Below, piece by piece: positions 18,490-27,800 of a stretch of 64,000 nt of DNA. Below the pieces are notes generated by a model. That model was not told where the DNA came from. It saw nothing but the letters and a program-made list of their open reading frames with translations, and made no database searches. Origin of the DNA: UBA10348 sp002469915 (GTDB lineage: Bacteria; Bacteroidota; Rhodothermia; Rhodothermales; UBA10348); NCBI GenBank assembly GCA_029249345.1, contig JAQWHM010000023.1:31947-95946 (forward strand), written 5' to 3'. Positions within the stretch are counted from its first letter, which is position 1. Every line of letters begins with the position of its first letter. Made by a program: the position numbers and the translations under genes.

Positions 18490-19197
18490 ATGATGTCACA
18501 CGCGTCCGTAAATCTGAAAAAATATCACCTCATCAGAAACCTCGTTTTTGGATGGGTGACTATCGTGTTATTGGCCGGCTTTCTGCTCGATATTCCGAAG
18601 ATTAATATCTTGGAGCACACGGCTCGAAATCTGTATTTCCACGTACCCATGTGGTTTACCATGATGGCCGCCGCCTTTGTCTCTGGCTATCACTCCTTTA
18701 AAGTCCTTCAGACAGGCGATCCGGTTCGCGATATTCGCGCATTGCAGGCTGCCCGCATTGGCACCTTTTTTGGTATTCTCGGGCTGTTGACAGGCATTAT
18801 CTGGTCTAAATTCACCTGGTACATTGGTACGGACGTGTGGTGGAATTTCGATCCCCGCCAAATAATGGTCACCTTTCAGTTGCTGATTTACGGAGCATAC
18901 TTCGTACTTCGATCCACTTTTGACGACCCGATGAAACGGGCCAGAATCAGTGCGGCCTACAACCTATTTGCTATGTCGGCCATCCCTTTCCTGCTTTACG
19001 TCATTCCACGACAAATGGAAAGTCTACATCCGGGAGCCGAAGGGAATCCCGCTTTCAGTGAAATCACTCATCCGATTATGCGGATGGTATTTTACCCTGC
19101 GATTATTGGCTTTATCGGCCTGTTTTGGGTCTTGTATACCCAACGCGTCCGAGTAGCCCTGATGAAATATCGTATCACCCAGGACTCGGAACTGTGA
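18490..19197 (+). CDS. ccmC: Haem handling/ABC permease CcmC
   Basis: 235 residues (start ATG at 18490, a second ATG follows at once), six membrane helices. The periplasmic tryptophan-rich WWD motif is clear: GIIWSKFTWYIGTDVWWNFDPRQ spans about residues 99-121, and the first conserved His lies in YFHVPMWFTMM. CcmC loads haem onto CcmE at the outer face of the inner membrane. The stop TGA overlaps the ATG of the CcmD-like gene by one base, so the two are translationally coupled. Confidence 0.95.
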   Translation: MMSHASVNLKKYHLIRNLVFGWVTIVLLAGFLLDIPKINILEHTARNLYFHVPMWFTMMAAAFVSGYHSFKVLQTGDPVRDIRALQAARIGTFFGILGLLTGIIWSKFTWYIGTDVWWNFDPRQIMVTFQLLIYGAYFVLRSTFDDPMKRARISAAYNLFAMSAIPFLLYVIPRQMESLHPGAEGNPAFSEITHPIMRMVFYPAIIGFIGLFWVLYTQRVRVALMKYRITQDSEL

Positions 19198-19484
19198 TGA
19201 AGCCTCTAACCAAATTTGTGCAGGATGCCGCTCAGACCGCTCAAGAATCTGAAACGGTTTCAACGGCCTACGATAGCTTGTGGACGGGCGGAAACGTACC
19301 CACCCAAGCACCATCAGCACTGGAACAGATCATGCTTGCTCAAGATAAACTCTACGTCGTACTTGCCGTCGTACTGATCATATGGTTCGGCATCATCTTC
19401 TTGACTATGCGGACTGATAGACACATTTCGAAATTGGAACGTTCTGTCGAAGATCACATTCCAGATCACTCCGACGACCTATAA
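19197..19484 (+). CDS. ccmD: CcmD-like haem-maturation membrane protein
   Basis: 95 residues when started at the ATG 19197-19199, which overlaps the ccmC stop (TGATG). The open frame extends 24 codons upstream inside ccmC but that part is a shadow. One membrane helix (about 48-69, KLYVVLAVVLIIWFGIIFL) is followed by a basic, helical tail (MRTDRHISKLERSV), the size and topology of CcmD, which stabilises the CcmABC-CcmE complex. CcmD is too short and variable for certain naming; position between ccmC and ccmE is the main evidence. The N-terminal 45 polar residues are longer than in classic CcmD. Confidence 0.75.
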   Translation: MKPLTKFVQDAAQTAQESETVSTAYDSLWTGGNVPTQAPSALEQIMLAQDKLYVVLAVVLIIWFGIIFLTMRTDRHISKLERSVEDHIPDHSDDL

Positions 19485-19531
19485 TTTTTCTACCCTAACT
19501 GCGCACAGCGCATTTTTAGACAGGTATCAAT

Positions 19532-19945
19532 ATGAAGCCGAAAACCATAGTTGGGCTCATCCTGATTGTTGCATTCTCCTCGATGCTGTTCCTGAATTTT
19601 GGTCAGCAAGTCGGTGGATATATGAACTTTGAAGAAGCAGCAGCCACGGGTTCAAAAGCCCACGTTGTAGGCATGTGGATTGAGGAAGATAACTTCCGTT
19701 ATGATGCGACATCTAACGTCTTTTACTTTTCGATGAAAGACGACGCGGGAAACATCAGAGAAGTTCGGTATCTCAACCCGAAACCAGCCAACTTCGAAGA
19801 AGCCGAAAAGCTTGTAATTGAAGGCATTTCAGAGGGAGATCATTTCATTGCAGAAAATATTCTGGTGAAATGTCCTTCGAAGTACAACGACCAAAGAAGT
19901 CTTCAGGAGTTTGAAGCAAGCCCTGAAGCTGAAGTGGGCGGCTGA
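19532..19945 (+). CDS. ccmE: Cytochrome c maturation haem chaperone CcmE, Cys-type
   Basis: 137 residues: an N-terminal membrane anchor (KTIVGLILIVAFSSMLFL) and a periplasmic OB-fold (VVGMWIEEDNFRYD, FYFSMKDDAGNIREVRYL). The haem-attachment site is not the HxxxY of proteobacterial CcmE but CPSKY near residue 112 (ENILVKCPSKYND), a CxxxY motif like that described for the variant system I of Desulfovibrio and archaea. The chaperone should therefore hold haem through Cys. It follows the CcmD-like gene by 47 bp and ends 10 nt from the stop of the convergent mgtE. CcmF and CcmH are not in the window. Confidence 0.92.
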   Translation: MKPKTIVGLILIVAFSSMLFLNFGQQVGGYMNFEEAAATGSKAHVVGMWIEEDNFRYDATSNVFYFSMKDDAGNIREVRYLNPKPANFEEAEKLVIEGISEGDHFIAENILVKCPSKYNDQRSLQEFEASPEAEVGG

Positions 19946-19955
19946 ACGATCTGAC

Positions 19956-21362
19956 CTAGAGATAGAGCCAGTCTGCCAAGAGGAAAAAGACCAGAATGCC
20001 CAAAATGTCATTGCTGGTCGTGATGAATGGCCCAGTGGCAAGAGCTGGATCGATTCCGAATTTGTCCAAGAATAACGGCGTCATGGCTCCAATAGTCGTG
20101 GCTAACACAATCACGATGAGCAGGGCGATGGCTGCCGTGTAAGCCAATTGGACTGGGCCGTGAATGTCGAAAAATGCACCGTAAAGCAGAATCGCCCCAC
20201 CGAGGACGGCAGAGGACACAATACCGTTTAGAATGGCAACGGAGAACTCCTTGATAAGCCGTCTCTTGATATCAGATGCCCAAATGTCACCAGATGCCAA
20301 CCCCTGAACGGCAATTGCCGAAGACTGAATTCCAGCGTTCCCGGCCGTAGCCATCACTATGGGAATAAATCCGGCCAGAATGGACGCGGCGGCGAGCGAT
20401 TGTTCAAATGAAATGATCACTAGAGCGGCCATTGATGCTCCGGCTAATCCGACCAGAAGCCAAGGTAACCGACCACGCATAATGCGAACAACGGTATCCG
20501 TATGCTCCTCTCCGCCGGCCACACCAGACATCCGCTGAATGTCCTCTTCGGCTTCCTCCCGAATAACGTCGACTACGTCATCAATGGTGATACGACCGAC
20601 AAGACACCCTCCCGCATCAGTAACCGGAAGCGTAATAAGGTCATAACGCTCCATTAAACGAGCTACTTCTTCCTGATCGACATCAGTGGTTACCGAAACC
20701 GTGTCGGTATCCATAATCTCTGAAATAACCGTACCTGCTTGAGATAACAGAAGCCGTTTCATTGTGACTATTCCAACCAATCGGTCTAGGTCGTCCAACA
20801 CAAACAGCATGAAAATCTCTTCCACCGATTCAGCATGCCTTCTCACTTCTTCGGTGGCCTCAGCAACATTACAATTATCCCTAACGGATACAAACTCGGT
20901 CGCCATCAAGCCACCGGCTGAGTCCTCATCGTAGGATAGTAGCTCCTTTACGTCAAAGTGATCTTCTAACTCTGGAAGAATCTGCTCTGCGACTTCCACC
21001 GGAAGATCAGCCAACACGTCAGCAGCGTCATCGGTATCGAGCTCATCGATAATAGCTGTTAGGCGCTCCTGAGGAATGGAGTCCGCTAATTCGGCCCGAA
21101 AATCATCTTCTAACTCGGCCAGAACGTCTGCGGCCGTTTCAACAGAAAGCCAACGCAAAACAGTCCGGGCTTCCTCCTTTCCAACATGGGCGATAATGCG
21201 CGCCAGATCAGCGGGATGTAGGTCCGTCAAAATATTCAGAACCATTCCACGCTGATCTGCCTCAATTAAAGAGGCAATGTCTTCCACGAGTTGAGAGTCC
21301 ACGTCCAGGCTACCCGGAGAACGGTCCTTTTCGTCAGGCGATATGTTGAGAGTGGGTTCCAT
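19956..21362 (-). CDS. mgtE: Magnesium transporter MgtE
   Basis: 468 residues. The N-terminal superhelical Mg-sensing domain (about 25-150, repeated LADLPVE/ILPELEDHF-type motifs), a CBS pair (about 155-275, LMATEFVSVRDN and ISEIMDTDTVSVTTD), and five C-terminal membrane helices from about 310 are in the usual order. Family motifs GNAGIQSSAIAVQGLASG and FITTSNDILGILVFF are intact, the latter at the channel end. It is a Mg-gated channel of the inner membrane. It leads nothing obvious: rsmA lies 11 bp upstream on the same strand, so mgtE may be the last gene of the TPR-rsmA-mgtE run. Confidence 0.96.
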   Translation of the reverse strand: MEPTLNISPDEKDRSPGSLDVDSQLVEDIASLIEADQRGMVLNILTDLHPADLARIIAHVGKEEARTVLRWLSVETAADVLAELEDDFRAELADSIPQERLTAIIDELDTDDAADVLADLPVEVAEQILPELEDHFDVKELLSYDEDSAGGLMATEFVSVRDNCNVAEATEEVRRHAESVEEIFMLFVLDDLDRLVGIVTMKRLLLSQAGTVISEIMDTDTVSVTTDVDQEEVARLMERYDLITLPVTDAGGCLVGRITIDDVVDVIREEAEEDIQRMSGVAGGEEHTDTVVRIMRGRLPWLLVGLAGASMAALVIISFEQSLAAASILAGFIPIVMATAGNAGIQSSAIAVQGLASGDIWASDIKRRLIKEFSVAILNGIVSSAVLGGAILLYGAFFDIHGPVQLAYTAAIALLIVIVLATTIGAMTPLFLDKFGIDPALATGPFITTSNDILGILVFFLLADWLYL

Positions 21363-21373
21363 GTCGTCAGTTC

Positions 21374-22150
21374 TTAATCGCCCTGAAGATAAAGTGCTAG
21401 ATCGACAAATTCGTTAGGAGTCAACTCTTCGGCACGACGACCTTTTACGGAATCTGGCAATTCCTTCCCAGATTCCCCGGTTATTGCGGAGAGACTGTTC
21501 CTGAGCGTTTTTCGACGTTGATTGAAGGCGCTTCGGACAATTTTACGTAGCCAAGCAGGGTTTACGCCATGTTCGGGTGCCGTTTTAGGAAACTCGAGTC
21601 GCACCATCGCACTTCGTACATCCGGCTTGGGATAGAAGACATTACTCGAAACGGGAAACAAGATTTGCGGTTTGCAGGCCAATTGTACGACAACAGAAAG
21701 AATACCGTAGTCCTTGGTTCGAGGGACGGCAACGAGTCGAGCCGCCACTTCATACTGCATCATGATGACCGCTTCTCGAATACTTCCCGACGCATCCAGT
21801 AGTCCGAATAAAATCTGAGATGTAATGTAATAGGGTAGATTTCCGATTACAGAAACGAGGCTCTCTGTGGCGCCCTCTGCACGTGCAGCCCAGTCCACCT
21901 TGAGCACGTCTCCTTGGTCAACGCGAACGTTGGGTAATTCATCCCTGAGATAATCAACTGCTCGCTGATCTAGCTCAATAGCGGAAAAATCGGCATACTT
22001 CTCCGCCAATAGCCCTGTGAGTGCGCCCATTCCGGGGCCAATCTCCACCACCCGATCTTCGGAATTAGCATGTAGAGACCCTACGATTCGTCGAATGGTA
22101 TTTGGGTCTTTTAAAAAATTCTGGCCCAATCTTTTGATCGGTTGAATCAT
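21374..22150 (-). CDS. rsmA: 16S rRNA (adenine1518/1519-N6)-dimethyltransferase
   Basis: 258 residues, standard length of KsgA/RsmA. It dimethylates two adenines in helix 45 of 16S rRNA with S-adenosylmethionine. Motifs: GQNFLKDPN near residue 9, SAM motif I IGPGMGALTGLLAE, acidic motif AIELD, the catalytic NLPYYI motif near residue 115, and FYPKPDVRSAMVRLE. The start ATG overlaps the stop of the upstream TPR gene by 4 nt (ATGA), so translation is coupled. Confidence 0.96.
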   Translation of the reverse strand: MIQPIKRLGQNFLKDPNTIRRIVGSLHANSEDRVVEIGPGMGALTGLLAEKYADFSAIELDQRAVDYLRDELPNVRVDQGDVLKVDWAARAEGATESLVSVIGNLPYYITSQILFGLLDASGSIREAVIMMQYEVAARLVAVPRTKDYGILSVVVQLACKPQILFPVSSNVFYPKPDVRSAMVRLEFPKTAPEHGVNPAWLRKIVRSAFNQRRKTLRNSLSAITGESGKELPDSVKGRRAEELTPNEFVDLALYLQGD

Positions 22151-23388
22151 GGGCTTTGGTCTCCATATGGCTTCTTTAGATACCGCTTTGCTCGATCTCC
22201 GGAAGAAGAATACCGGCGTTGATCGAGGACTCTTCGATAAGCACGCTTTGCCTCTTCTCGCTCGCCTTGAAGGTCATGAACCATTCCACTTCGGAGCGTA
22301 GCGAACACCCTGAAGAAGGAATCATAGTCGTATTGGGCCTCGAGCCTCAGGACCGCGCTAAAATGGCGCTGAGCGTCCGTTAGTTTATTTTGCTGCATAG
22401 ATCGCCGCCCAAGGTAGTAATGCGCCTGAGAAACGAGTGGGGGCACGTATCCGGGCGCATTGGCATCATACTGGTCAACTACCTCTTTAAACATAGCGGC
22501 AGCAGCAACCCACTGTCCCCATCTAAAATGAATCCGCCCCTGCATCACGTGAAATAGCGCGTTTCCAGGATACCGCTCGCGCAGCATGGAGATATACTCC
22601 ATGCTGCGCGCGTAATCGGGCTGAAACGAAGTAAAAATCTGAACTAAGAAATAGGCGGCTTCAGCAGATACAAACCGTCCTTCGTGAGCTGCCTTCTCTA
22701 ATCGTTGTAGCCCGCGCTCCTTATTCCCCGAAGGAAAAAAGTACATGAGTGGAGAGACGACTGGATAGCGTTCGGGTATCACCTCGGCGAAATAATCATA
22801 GACTCCCACTCCAAACAACAAATCTGCATTAGATGTATCGCCTTCGGCCAATTCAAAAATGTGATCCATTGCAGCTTTACCATCCTGAGCAGCTCTTAAC
22901 CACTCTTCTCGGTCGGACAGCAACCTACCCCTAAACCCATGGGCAGCAGTCTTAAAAAATGCCGCATCGAACAGGTTTTTCTTTTTCCTTTCTAGCCCCT
23001 TGCTTTTTTTAATGACCCGGTCCATTTGCCGCAGAAAATCGCGGTCTTGCGACGTGTCATGCACCGATAACGTAGGTAGAATCTTCCACCATGCGGTCAG
23101 AGACGCTAGAAAAGGCCCTATTGGGTGATCGGGATGCTGCGCTTCGATGACGGCGAAGAGAGAATCGGCCCGATCATAGCGCATATTGTAGAGATCCAAG
23201 AGCGCTTCGTCAGCGAGAGCCAACAGCGAAGCATCGTGCAAGATGGAGCCTTCAATGGGGCGAGACCATGCTGTCGGTGTTTGAGCATACGCGTCCAGTG
23301 GAGCTGCACCAATCGTGGAGACTATCGCCACCAAAATCAATGCTTTTCCAGAATCACCAACGTTGCTATTCAGGATCGAACGAATCAC
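22147..23388 (-). CDS. Exported tetratricopeptide-repeat protein
   Basis: 413 residues from a GTG start. A hydrophobic export signal (GKALILVAIVSTIGAAPLDAYA) precedes helical repeats of TPR type: LYNMRYDRADSLFAVIEAQHP, AQHYFSAVLRLEAQYDYDSFF-like segments and FHVMQGRIHFRWGQWVAAAAMFKEVV. The last repeats (QNKLTDAQRHFSAVLRLEA and EAKRAYRRVLD) are the clearest. Likely a periplasmic scaffold; no enzymatic domain is seen. It overlaps rsmA by 4 nt. A 33-nt region inside the gene (22578-22610) is a perfect 14-bp inverted repeat, encoding the RSMEYISMLRE part of one helix, which is unusual for coding DNA. Confidence 0.7.
   Translation of the reverse strand: MIRSILNSNVGDSGKALILVAIVSTIGAAPLDAYAQTPTAWSRPIEGSILHDASLLALADEALLDLYNMRYDRADSLFAVIEAQHPDHPIGPFLASLTAWWKILPTLSVHDTSQDRDFLRQMDRVIKKSKGLERKKKNLFDAAFFKTAAHGFRGRLLSDREEWLRAAQDGKAAMDHIFELAEGDTSNADLLFGVGVYDYFAEVIPERYPVVSPLMYFFPSGNKERGLQRLEKAAHEGRFVSAEAAYFLVQIFTSFQPDYARSMEYISMLRERYPGNALFHVMQGRIHFRWGQWVAAAAMFKEVVDQYDANAPGYVPPLVSQAHYYLGRRSMQQNKLTDAQRHFSAVLRLEAQYDYDSFFRVFATLRSGMVHDLQGEREEAKRAYRRVLDQRRYSSSGDRAKRYLKKPYGDQSP
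22578..22610. repeat. Perfect 14-bp inverted repeat with 5-nt loop inside the TPR gene
   Basis: Arms CGCGCAGCATGGAG and its exact complement around ATATA. It is fully inside the reading frame and keeps it open. A stem this long and perfect with so short a loop is not expected by chance in a window of this size. Confidence 0.85.
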
Positions 23389-23431
23389 AGGCGGTCAACC
23401 TGTAGATCCTGATTCCAGTTCCGCGAAGAAG

Positions 23432-24022
23432 CTACTTGCGGCCAGAAAGACTTCTCGTACCCTGATAAATCAATCCAACCAGAATGATTTTAGCCAGATC
23501 TACTGGTGCAAAACGTAACCAGCCTTTGTCAATTGACTCAAACCATGTAGCATGATCGGCTACATAGTGCAACCAAGTAACCCCGAGAACAAATAGGATT
23601 ACAGAACCAACCATCATGGATAAGATGGTCCCCGTTAAGCCATTAAAAGACTTCGACAGCATACCCACGGCCGCTGCAGTAAGCGGGTAAGCAAGCAAAT
23701 ACCCTGCACTCACTGCACCAAAGAGGTAGGCCGGACCCACGCCATCTCCAGCGTAGACAGGCAGAAATAGTCCGATGAGTAAATACAGTCCCTGTGCGAG
23801 GAGCCCGTTTCTCCATCCCAGATACAATCCACTGCCATAAACGGCAAAGGTCTGAAGCGTAAACGGTACTTCCCAGAGGTACAATCTAAATTGTGCACCC
23901 AAAGCGGTTAGAGCAGCAAATCCAAGGATTCCCAGCATTTGTGCCGTCACAGAAGCGGAGTCACTTCGGATCGCATCAATGGGAGAAACTTCGGAAGACC
24001 GCAAGCCAAGCGTAAACTGCAT
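23432..24022 (-). CDS. bioY: Biotin transporter BioY
   Basis: 196 residues, six predicted membrane helices, the S-component (substrate-binding) fold of ECF transporters. Family features are WEVPFTLQTFAVYGSGLYLGWRNG, GLFLPVYAGDGVGPAYLFGAVSAGYL and FAPVDLAKIILVGLIYQG. It takes up biotin across the inner membrane. No EcfA/EcfT genes are adjacent, so it either works alone or shares a distant energy module. It follows metH on the same strand after a 90-bp gap with a weak hairpin. Confidence 0.92.
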   Translation of the reverse strand: MQFTLGLRSSEVSPIDAIRSDSASVTAQMLGILGFAALTALGAQFRLYLWEVPFTLQTFAVYGSGLYLGWRNGLLAQGLYLLIGLFLPVYAGDGVGPAYLFGAVSAGYLLAYPLTAAAVGMLSKSFNGLTGTILSMMVGSVILFVLGVTWLHYVADHATWFESIDKGWLRFAPVDLAKIILVGLIYQGTRSLSGRK

Positions 24023-24085
24023 AAATAGTACCAGGATATATTCTGTTCTGAAGTCGGGCGGAAAGATAAGAATTCAAACTGAAAC

Positions 24086-24113
24086 AGGCCCCATATCTAG
24101 TTTACTTGGGCCT
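24086..24113 (-). terminator. Weak hairpin after metH
   Basis: Arms AGGCCC/GGGCCT separated by 16 nt begin at the metH stop codon, and a T-rich stretch (GTTTCAGTTT) follows on the minus strand. The stem is only 6 bp with a large loop, so read-through into bioY is likely. Confidence 0.35.
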
Positions 24114-27100
24114 CACTCTTTTTCGGGGTCATATGCTAACCTAGGTGCCATCCAGCGCTCTACTTCATTGACGGGCATTGCCTTTCGTTTCGCATAACTT
24201 TGAATCTGATCCCTAGAAACATCGCCAAGATTAAAGTACTCCGCTTCGGAATGGGCGAATATGAGTCCACAAACGGATGCGGCTGGCGCCATAGCAAGGT
24301 GCTCTGTTAGCGTAATCCCCGTAGCCTCCTCTGCTCCAAGGACCTTCCATATCGTGCGTTTTTCAGTATGATCTGGCTGCGCAGGGTAGCCTGGAGCTGG
24401 GCGAATACCGTCATATTCTTCTTTAATAAGTTCGGTATTACTGAATCTAGTCTGGCCCTCGAACCCCCAAACTTCCCGACGAACGTGCTCATGAACATAT
24501 TCAGCAAAGGCCTCTGCCAGACGATCGGCTAGAGATTTTAGTAAAATCGCTTGATAATCATCATGATCCGCTTCATACCTAGCCACGAGCTCAGACACAC
24601 CATGTCCGGTGGTCACGGCAAACATACCGATATGGTCCGAAGGTCCTCCTTCTGGAGCGATAAAATCTGAGAGCGCTCTATTGGGCTTTCCTGGGGTTTT
24701 TTCAGTCTGCTGTCTCAGAGTATGGAGTACAGCCGTGCCATCTGAATGACGCAAGATGATATCATCTCCATCTGAATACGCAGGAAACAGACCGGACACG
24801 CCCTTGAATTGAAGAGAACCTGCATCATTCAGTGCATTCAGCATGGCTTGGGCATCGGCCATCAATTTTCGAGCTACCTCTCCTTTCTCAGGATGCTCTA
24901 GCAGTGCCGGATACTTGCCGCGCAGCTCCCAAGCTTGAAAAAATGGTGTCCAATCGATGTAGGGCCTCAGTTCTTCAACGCCCACTTCATCGTAATGATG
25001 AATCCCAGTCTGCGCTGCAGGCGGAACTGTACTGGCATTAAATTCCAGTTGCAAGCGGTTGGCTCTGGCCTGCTCTAAAGTCAGAAAGGTCTGTTTTTGA
25101 TGCCGGCGCGCGTGCCTGTCGCGTAAAGACGCATAAGTCGACGTCGTGCCCTCCACAAATGCCGACCGGTCCGTTTCAGACAATAGGTTTCCGACAACGG
25201 TAACACTCCGAGAAGCATCGAGCACATGCACAACCGGTTTCTTTCTGGCCGGTTCAATCTTGACTGCGGTATGCATCTCAGAGGTTGTAGCACCGCCAAT
25301 AAGTAGCGGTTGCTCCATTCCCCGACGCTCCATCTCGGATGCAACGTGAACCATCTCATCTAAGCTCGGCGTGATGAGACCACTTAATCCGATTACATCA
25401 ACATCGTGCTTTATGGCTTCATCCAGAATACGATCGGCAGGAACCATCACCCCCAAATCAATAATATCGTAGTTATTACAGCCCAAAACGACACCGACAA
25501 TATTTTTTCCGATGTCGTGCACATCACCCTTTACAGTAGCCAATAAGATGCGTGACTTGCGCCGGACGGTATCGGACTCTTCGTTTTCTGTCTCGATGTG
25601 GGGAATGAGCCAGGCCACTGATTTTTTCATGACCCGGGCACTCTTCACCACCTGAGGCAAAAACATCTTTCCGGCTCCGAACAAATCTCCTACCCGATCC
25701 ATGCCGGCCATGAGAGGTCCTTCGATGACATCAATTGCCCGTCCATATTTCTGGTGAGCTTCTGCCGTGTCGTCCTCTACAAACTCAACAATGCCCTTCA
25801 CCAATGCGTGTTTTAGCCGCTCTTCGACTGATTGCACTCGCCAAGCAGCCAGTTCGGGCTCTTCGTCCGAATCCGTTTTGACCACAGATTCAGCGAGATC
25901 CACAAGCCGCTCGGTAGCGTCTTCACGCCGGTCAAACAAGACATCCTCTACAGCGACCAATAATTCGGGGTCGATATCATCATAAACCTCAATTTGTCCA
26001 GCATTGACGATGCCCATATCCATACCCGCCTTAATCGCATGATATAGAAAGGCGGTGTGCATGGCTTCCCGAACGGTGTCATTGCCACGGAACGAAAACG
26101 AGAGGTTGGATACACCTCCCGAAACGCGAGCTCCTGGTAACTCCGCTTTAATCCACCGCAAGGCATCGAGAAAGTCTATGGCATAGCGGTTATGCTCCGG
26201 AATACCGGTAGCAACGGCGAATATGTTGGGATCGAAAATGATGCCTTCCGCCGGAAACCCAACTTCATCTGTCAGGATATCGTACGCGCGCCGGCAAATC
26301 ACTTGTCTACGTTCCAGCGTTTCCGCTTGCCCCTGCTCATCGAATGCCATTACGATGACAGCCGCACCATACCGGCGCGCCAGTCTCGCCTGCTCCTTGA
26401 ACTGGGCCTCTCCCTCCTTCAAACTGATCGAGTTCACGACAGCTTTTCCTTGCACGCACTGCAGTCCAGCCTCAATGACTTCCCATTTAGAGGAATCCAG
26501 GACAAAAGGCACCTTCGACACATCAGGCTCTCCGGCAAGCAGATTAAGGAATCGAACCATTGCTGCTTTCGAATCCAGTAACCCCTCGTCCATGTTGATA
26601 TCAATCAATTGAGCACCATTTTCCACCTGTTGAGCAGCAACAGAAATGGCCTCATCATACTGATCCTCGAGAATCAACCGTGCAAATCGACGAGATCCGG
26701 TCACATTGGTTCGCTCCCCAATGTTCACAAAATTGAGGCCTTTCCGGAACTCCAAAGGCTCTAGCCCACTCGTTCTGAGCATTTTTGTCGGGGACGGAAT
26801 AGACCTAGGCTCAAATCGGGCAGCGGCTTCGGCCATGGCTCCAATATGCTCAGGCGTCGTTCCGCAACATCCACCGACAATATTCAGAAACCCCTCTTTG
26901 GCATAGGATGCTACTTGTTCAGCCATGAAGGCTGGAGATTCATCGTACTCTCCGAATTCATTGGGTAAACCAGCGTTCGGGTAGAGGCTCGTCCGCACCG
27001 GTGCATTCGAAGAAAGTGTCTCGATGTACGGCCTCATTTGAGCAGATCCCAGAGCACAATTGAGACCAACCGACATCAATTCAGGAGCATGTGCGACAGA

Positions 27101-27799
27101 TATCCAAAAAGCCTCAGTGGTTTGTCCGGAGAGCGTCCGCCCACTTTGATCCACAATGGTCCCCGATATCATGACCGGAAGACGTTCGTTTCTACGCTCA
27201 TAGACTTCACTAATCGCATAAATCGCAGCCTTTGCATTGAGCGTATCGAAGATCGTTTCGATCAATAGAAGGTCTGATCCCCCATCCATTAGGCCTTCGA
27301 TTTGCTCTGCATAGGCATCTGCTAATTCCAGAAATGTGGCTGATCGAAAACCGGGATCGTTCACATCGGGGGACATCGAAAGAGCCACATTCGTCGGGCC
27401 GATAGCCCCGGCCACAAAACGAGTCTTGCTTGGGGTTAGCTCGCTATACTTATCAGCTGCACGCCGAGCCACCTCAGCCGAAGCCCGAGAAATATCATAG
27501 GCAGCATCCTGAAGTCCATAGTCAGCCTGAGCAATTCGGGTCGCGCTAAAGGAGTTCGTTTCGATAATGTCTGAGCCAACCTCCAAGTAGCGCTCATGCA
27601 GCTCTTGAATGAGATCGGGACGAGTTAAAGAAAGAAGATCATTGTTGCCTTGAAGCGGCGAAGGGTGATCTGAAAAACGAGTGCCACGGAAGTCAGCTTC
27701 CGAAAGACCACTTTGCTGAATGAGGGTCCCCATAGCTCCATCCAATACGAGAATGCGCTCTGATAAGGCTTGGTCCAGTAAGTGTCTTCGGGATGACAT
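24113..27799 (-). CDS. metH: Cobalamin-dependent methionine synthase
   Basis: 1228 residues from the ATG at 27797-27799 (an upstream in-frame TTG would add 10). All four modules are present in order: homocysteine-binding barrel (about 1-325, zinc Cys in GLNCALG and GGCCGTTPEHIG), methyltetrahydrofolate-binding barrel (about 345-620, NIGERTNVTGSRRF), B12 domain (cap about 640-735, then the cobalt His motif DVHDIGKNIVGVVLG near 755) and the C-terminal reactivation domain (about 890-1228, RPAPGYPAQPDH). It remethylates homocysteine using methyl-folate and needs B12 and SAM for reactivation. The 82 nt before the start can form two interlocking stems, the second ending at the start codon; see the separate entry. 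Confidence 0.96.
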   Translation of the reverse strand: MSSRRHLLDQALSERILVLDGAMGTLIQQSGLSEADFRGTRFSDHPSPLQGNNDLLSLTRPDLIQELHERYLEVGSDIIETNSFSATRIAQADYGLQDAAYDISRASAEVARRAADKYSELTPSKTRFVAGAIGPTNVALSMSPDVNDPGFRSATFLELADAYAEQIEGLMDGGSDLLLIETIFDTLNAKAAIYAISEVYERRNERLPVMISGTIVDQSGRTLSGQTTEAFWISVAHAPELMSVGLNCALGSAQMRPYIETLSSNAPVRTSLYPNAGLPNEFGEYDESPAFMAEQVASYAKEGFLNIVGGCCGTTPEHIGAMAEAAARFEPRSIPSPTKMLRTSGLEPLEFRKGLNFVNIGERTNVTGSRRFARLILEDQYDEAISVAAQQVENGAQLIDINMDEGLLDSKAAMVRFLNLLAGEPDVSKVPFVLDSSKWEVIEAGLQCVQGKAVVNSISLKEGEAQFKEQARLARRYGAAVIVMAFDEQGQAETLERRQVICRRAYDILTDEVGFPAEGIIFDPNIFAVATGIPEHNRYAIDFLDALRWIKAELPGARVSGGVSNLSFSFRGNDTVREAMHTAFLYHAIKAGMDMGIVNAGQIEVYDDIDPELLVAVEDVLFDRREDATERLVDLAESVVKTDSDEEPELAAWRVQSVEERLKHALVKGIVEFVEDDTAEAHQKYGRAIDVIEGPLMAGMDRVGDLFGAGKMFLPQVVKSARVMKKSVAWLIPHIETENEESDTVRRKSRILLATVKGDVHDIGKNIVGVVLGCNNYDIIDLGVMVPADRILDEAIKHDVDVIGLSGLITPSLDEMVHVASEMERRGMEQPLLIGGATTSEMHTAVKIEPARKKPVVHVLDASRSVTVVGNLLSETDRSAFVEGTTSTYASLRDRHARRHQKQTFLTLEQARANRLQLEFNASTVPPAAQTGIHHYDEVGVEELRPYIDWTPFFQAWELRGKYPALLEHPEKGEVARKLMADAQAMLNALNDAGSLQFKGVSGLFPAYSDGDDIILRHSDGTAVLHTLRQQTEKTPGKPNRALSDFIAPEGGPSDHIGMFAVTTGHGVSELVARYEADHDDYQAILLKSLADRLAEAFAEYVHEHVRREVWGFEGQTRFSNTELIKEEYDGIRPAPGYPAQPDHTEKRTIWKVLGAEEATGITLTEHLAMAPAASVCGLIFAHSEAEYFNLGDVSRDQIQSYAKRKAMPVNEVERWMAPRLAYDPEKE

Positions 27800-27800
27800 G

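Noticed and set aside
24023..24112. Biotin-responsive operator before bioY
   Set aside because: No convincing BirA or BioR inverted repeat was found; only the weak hairpin after metH.
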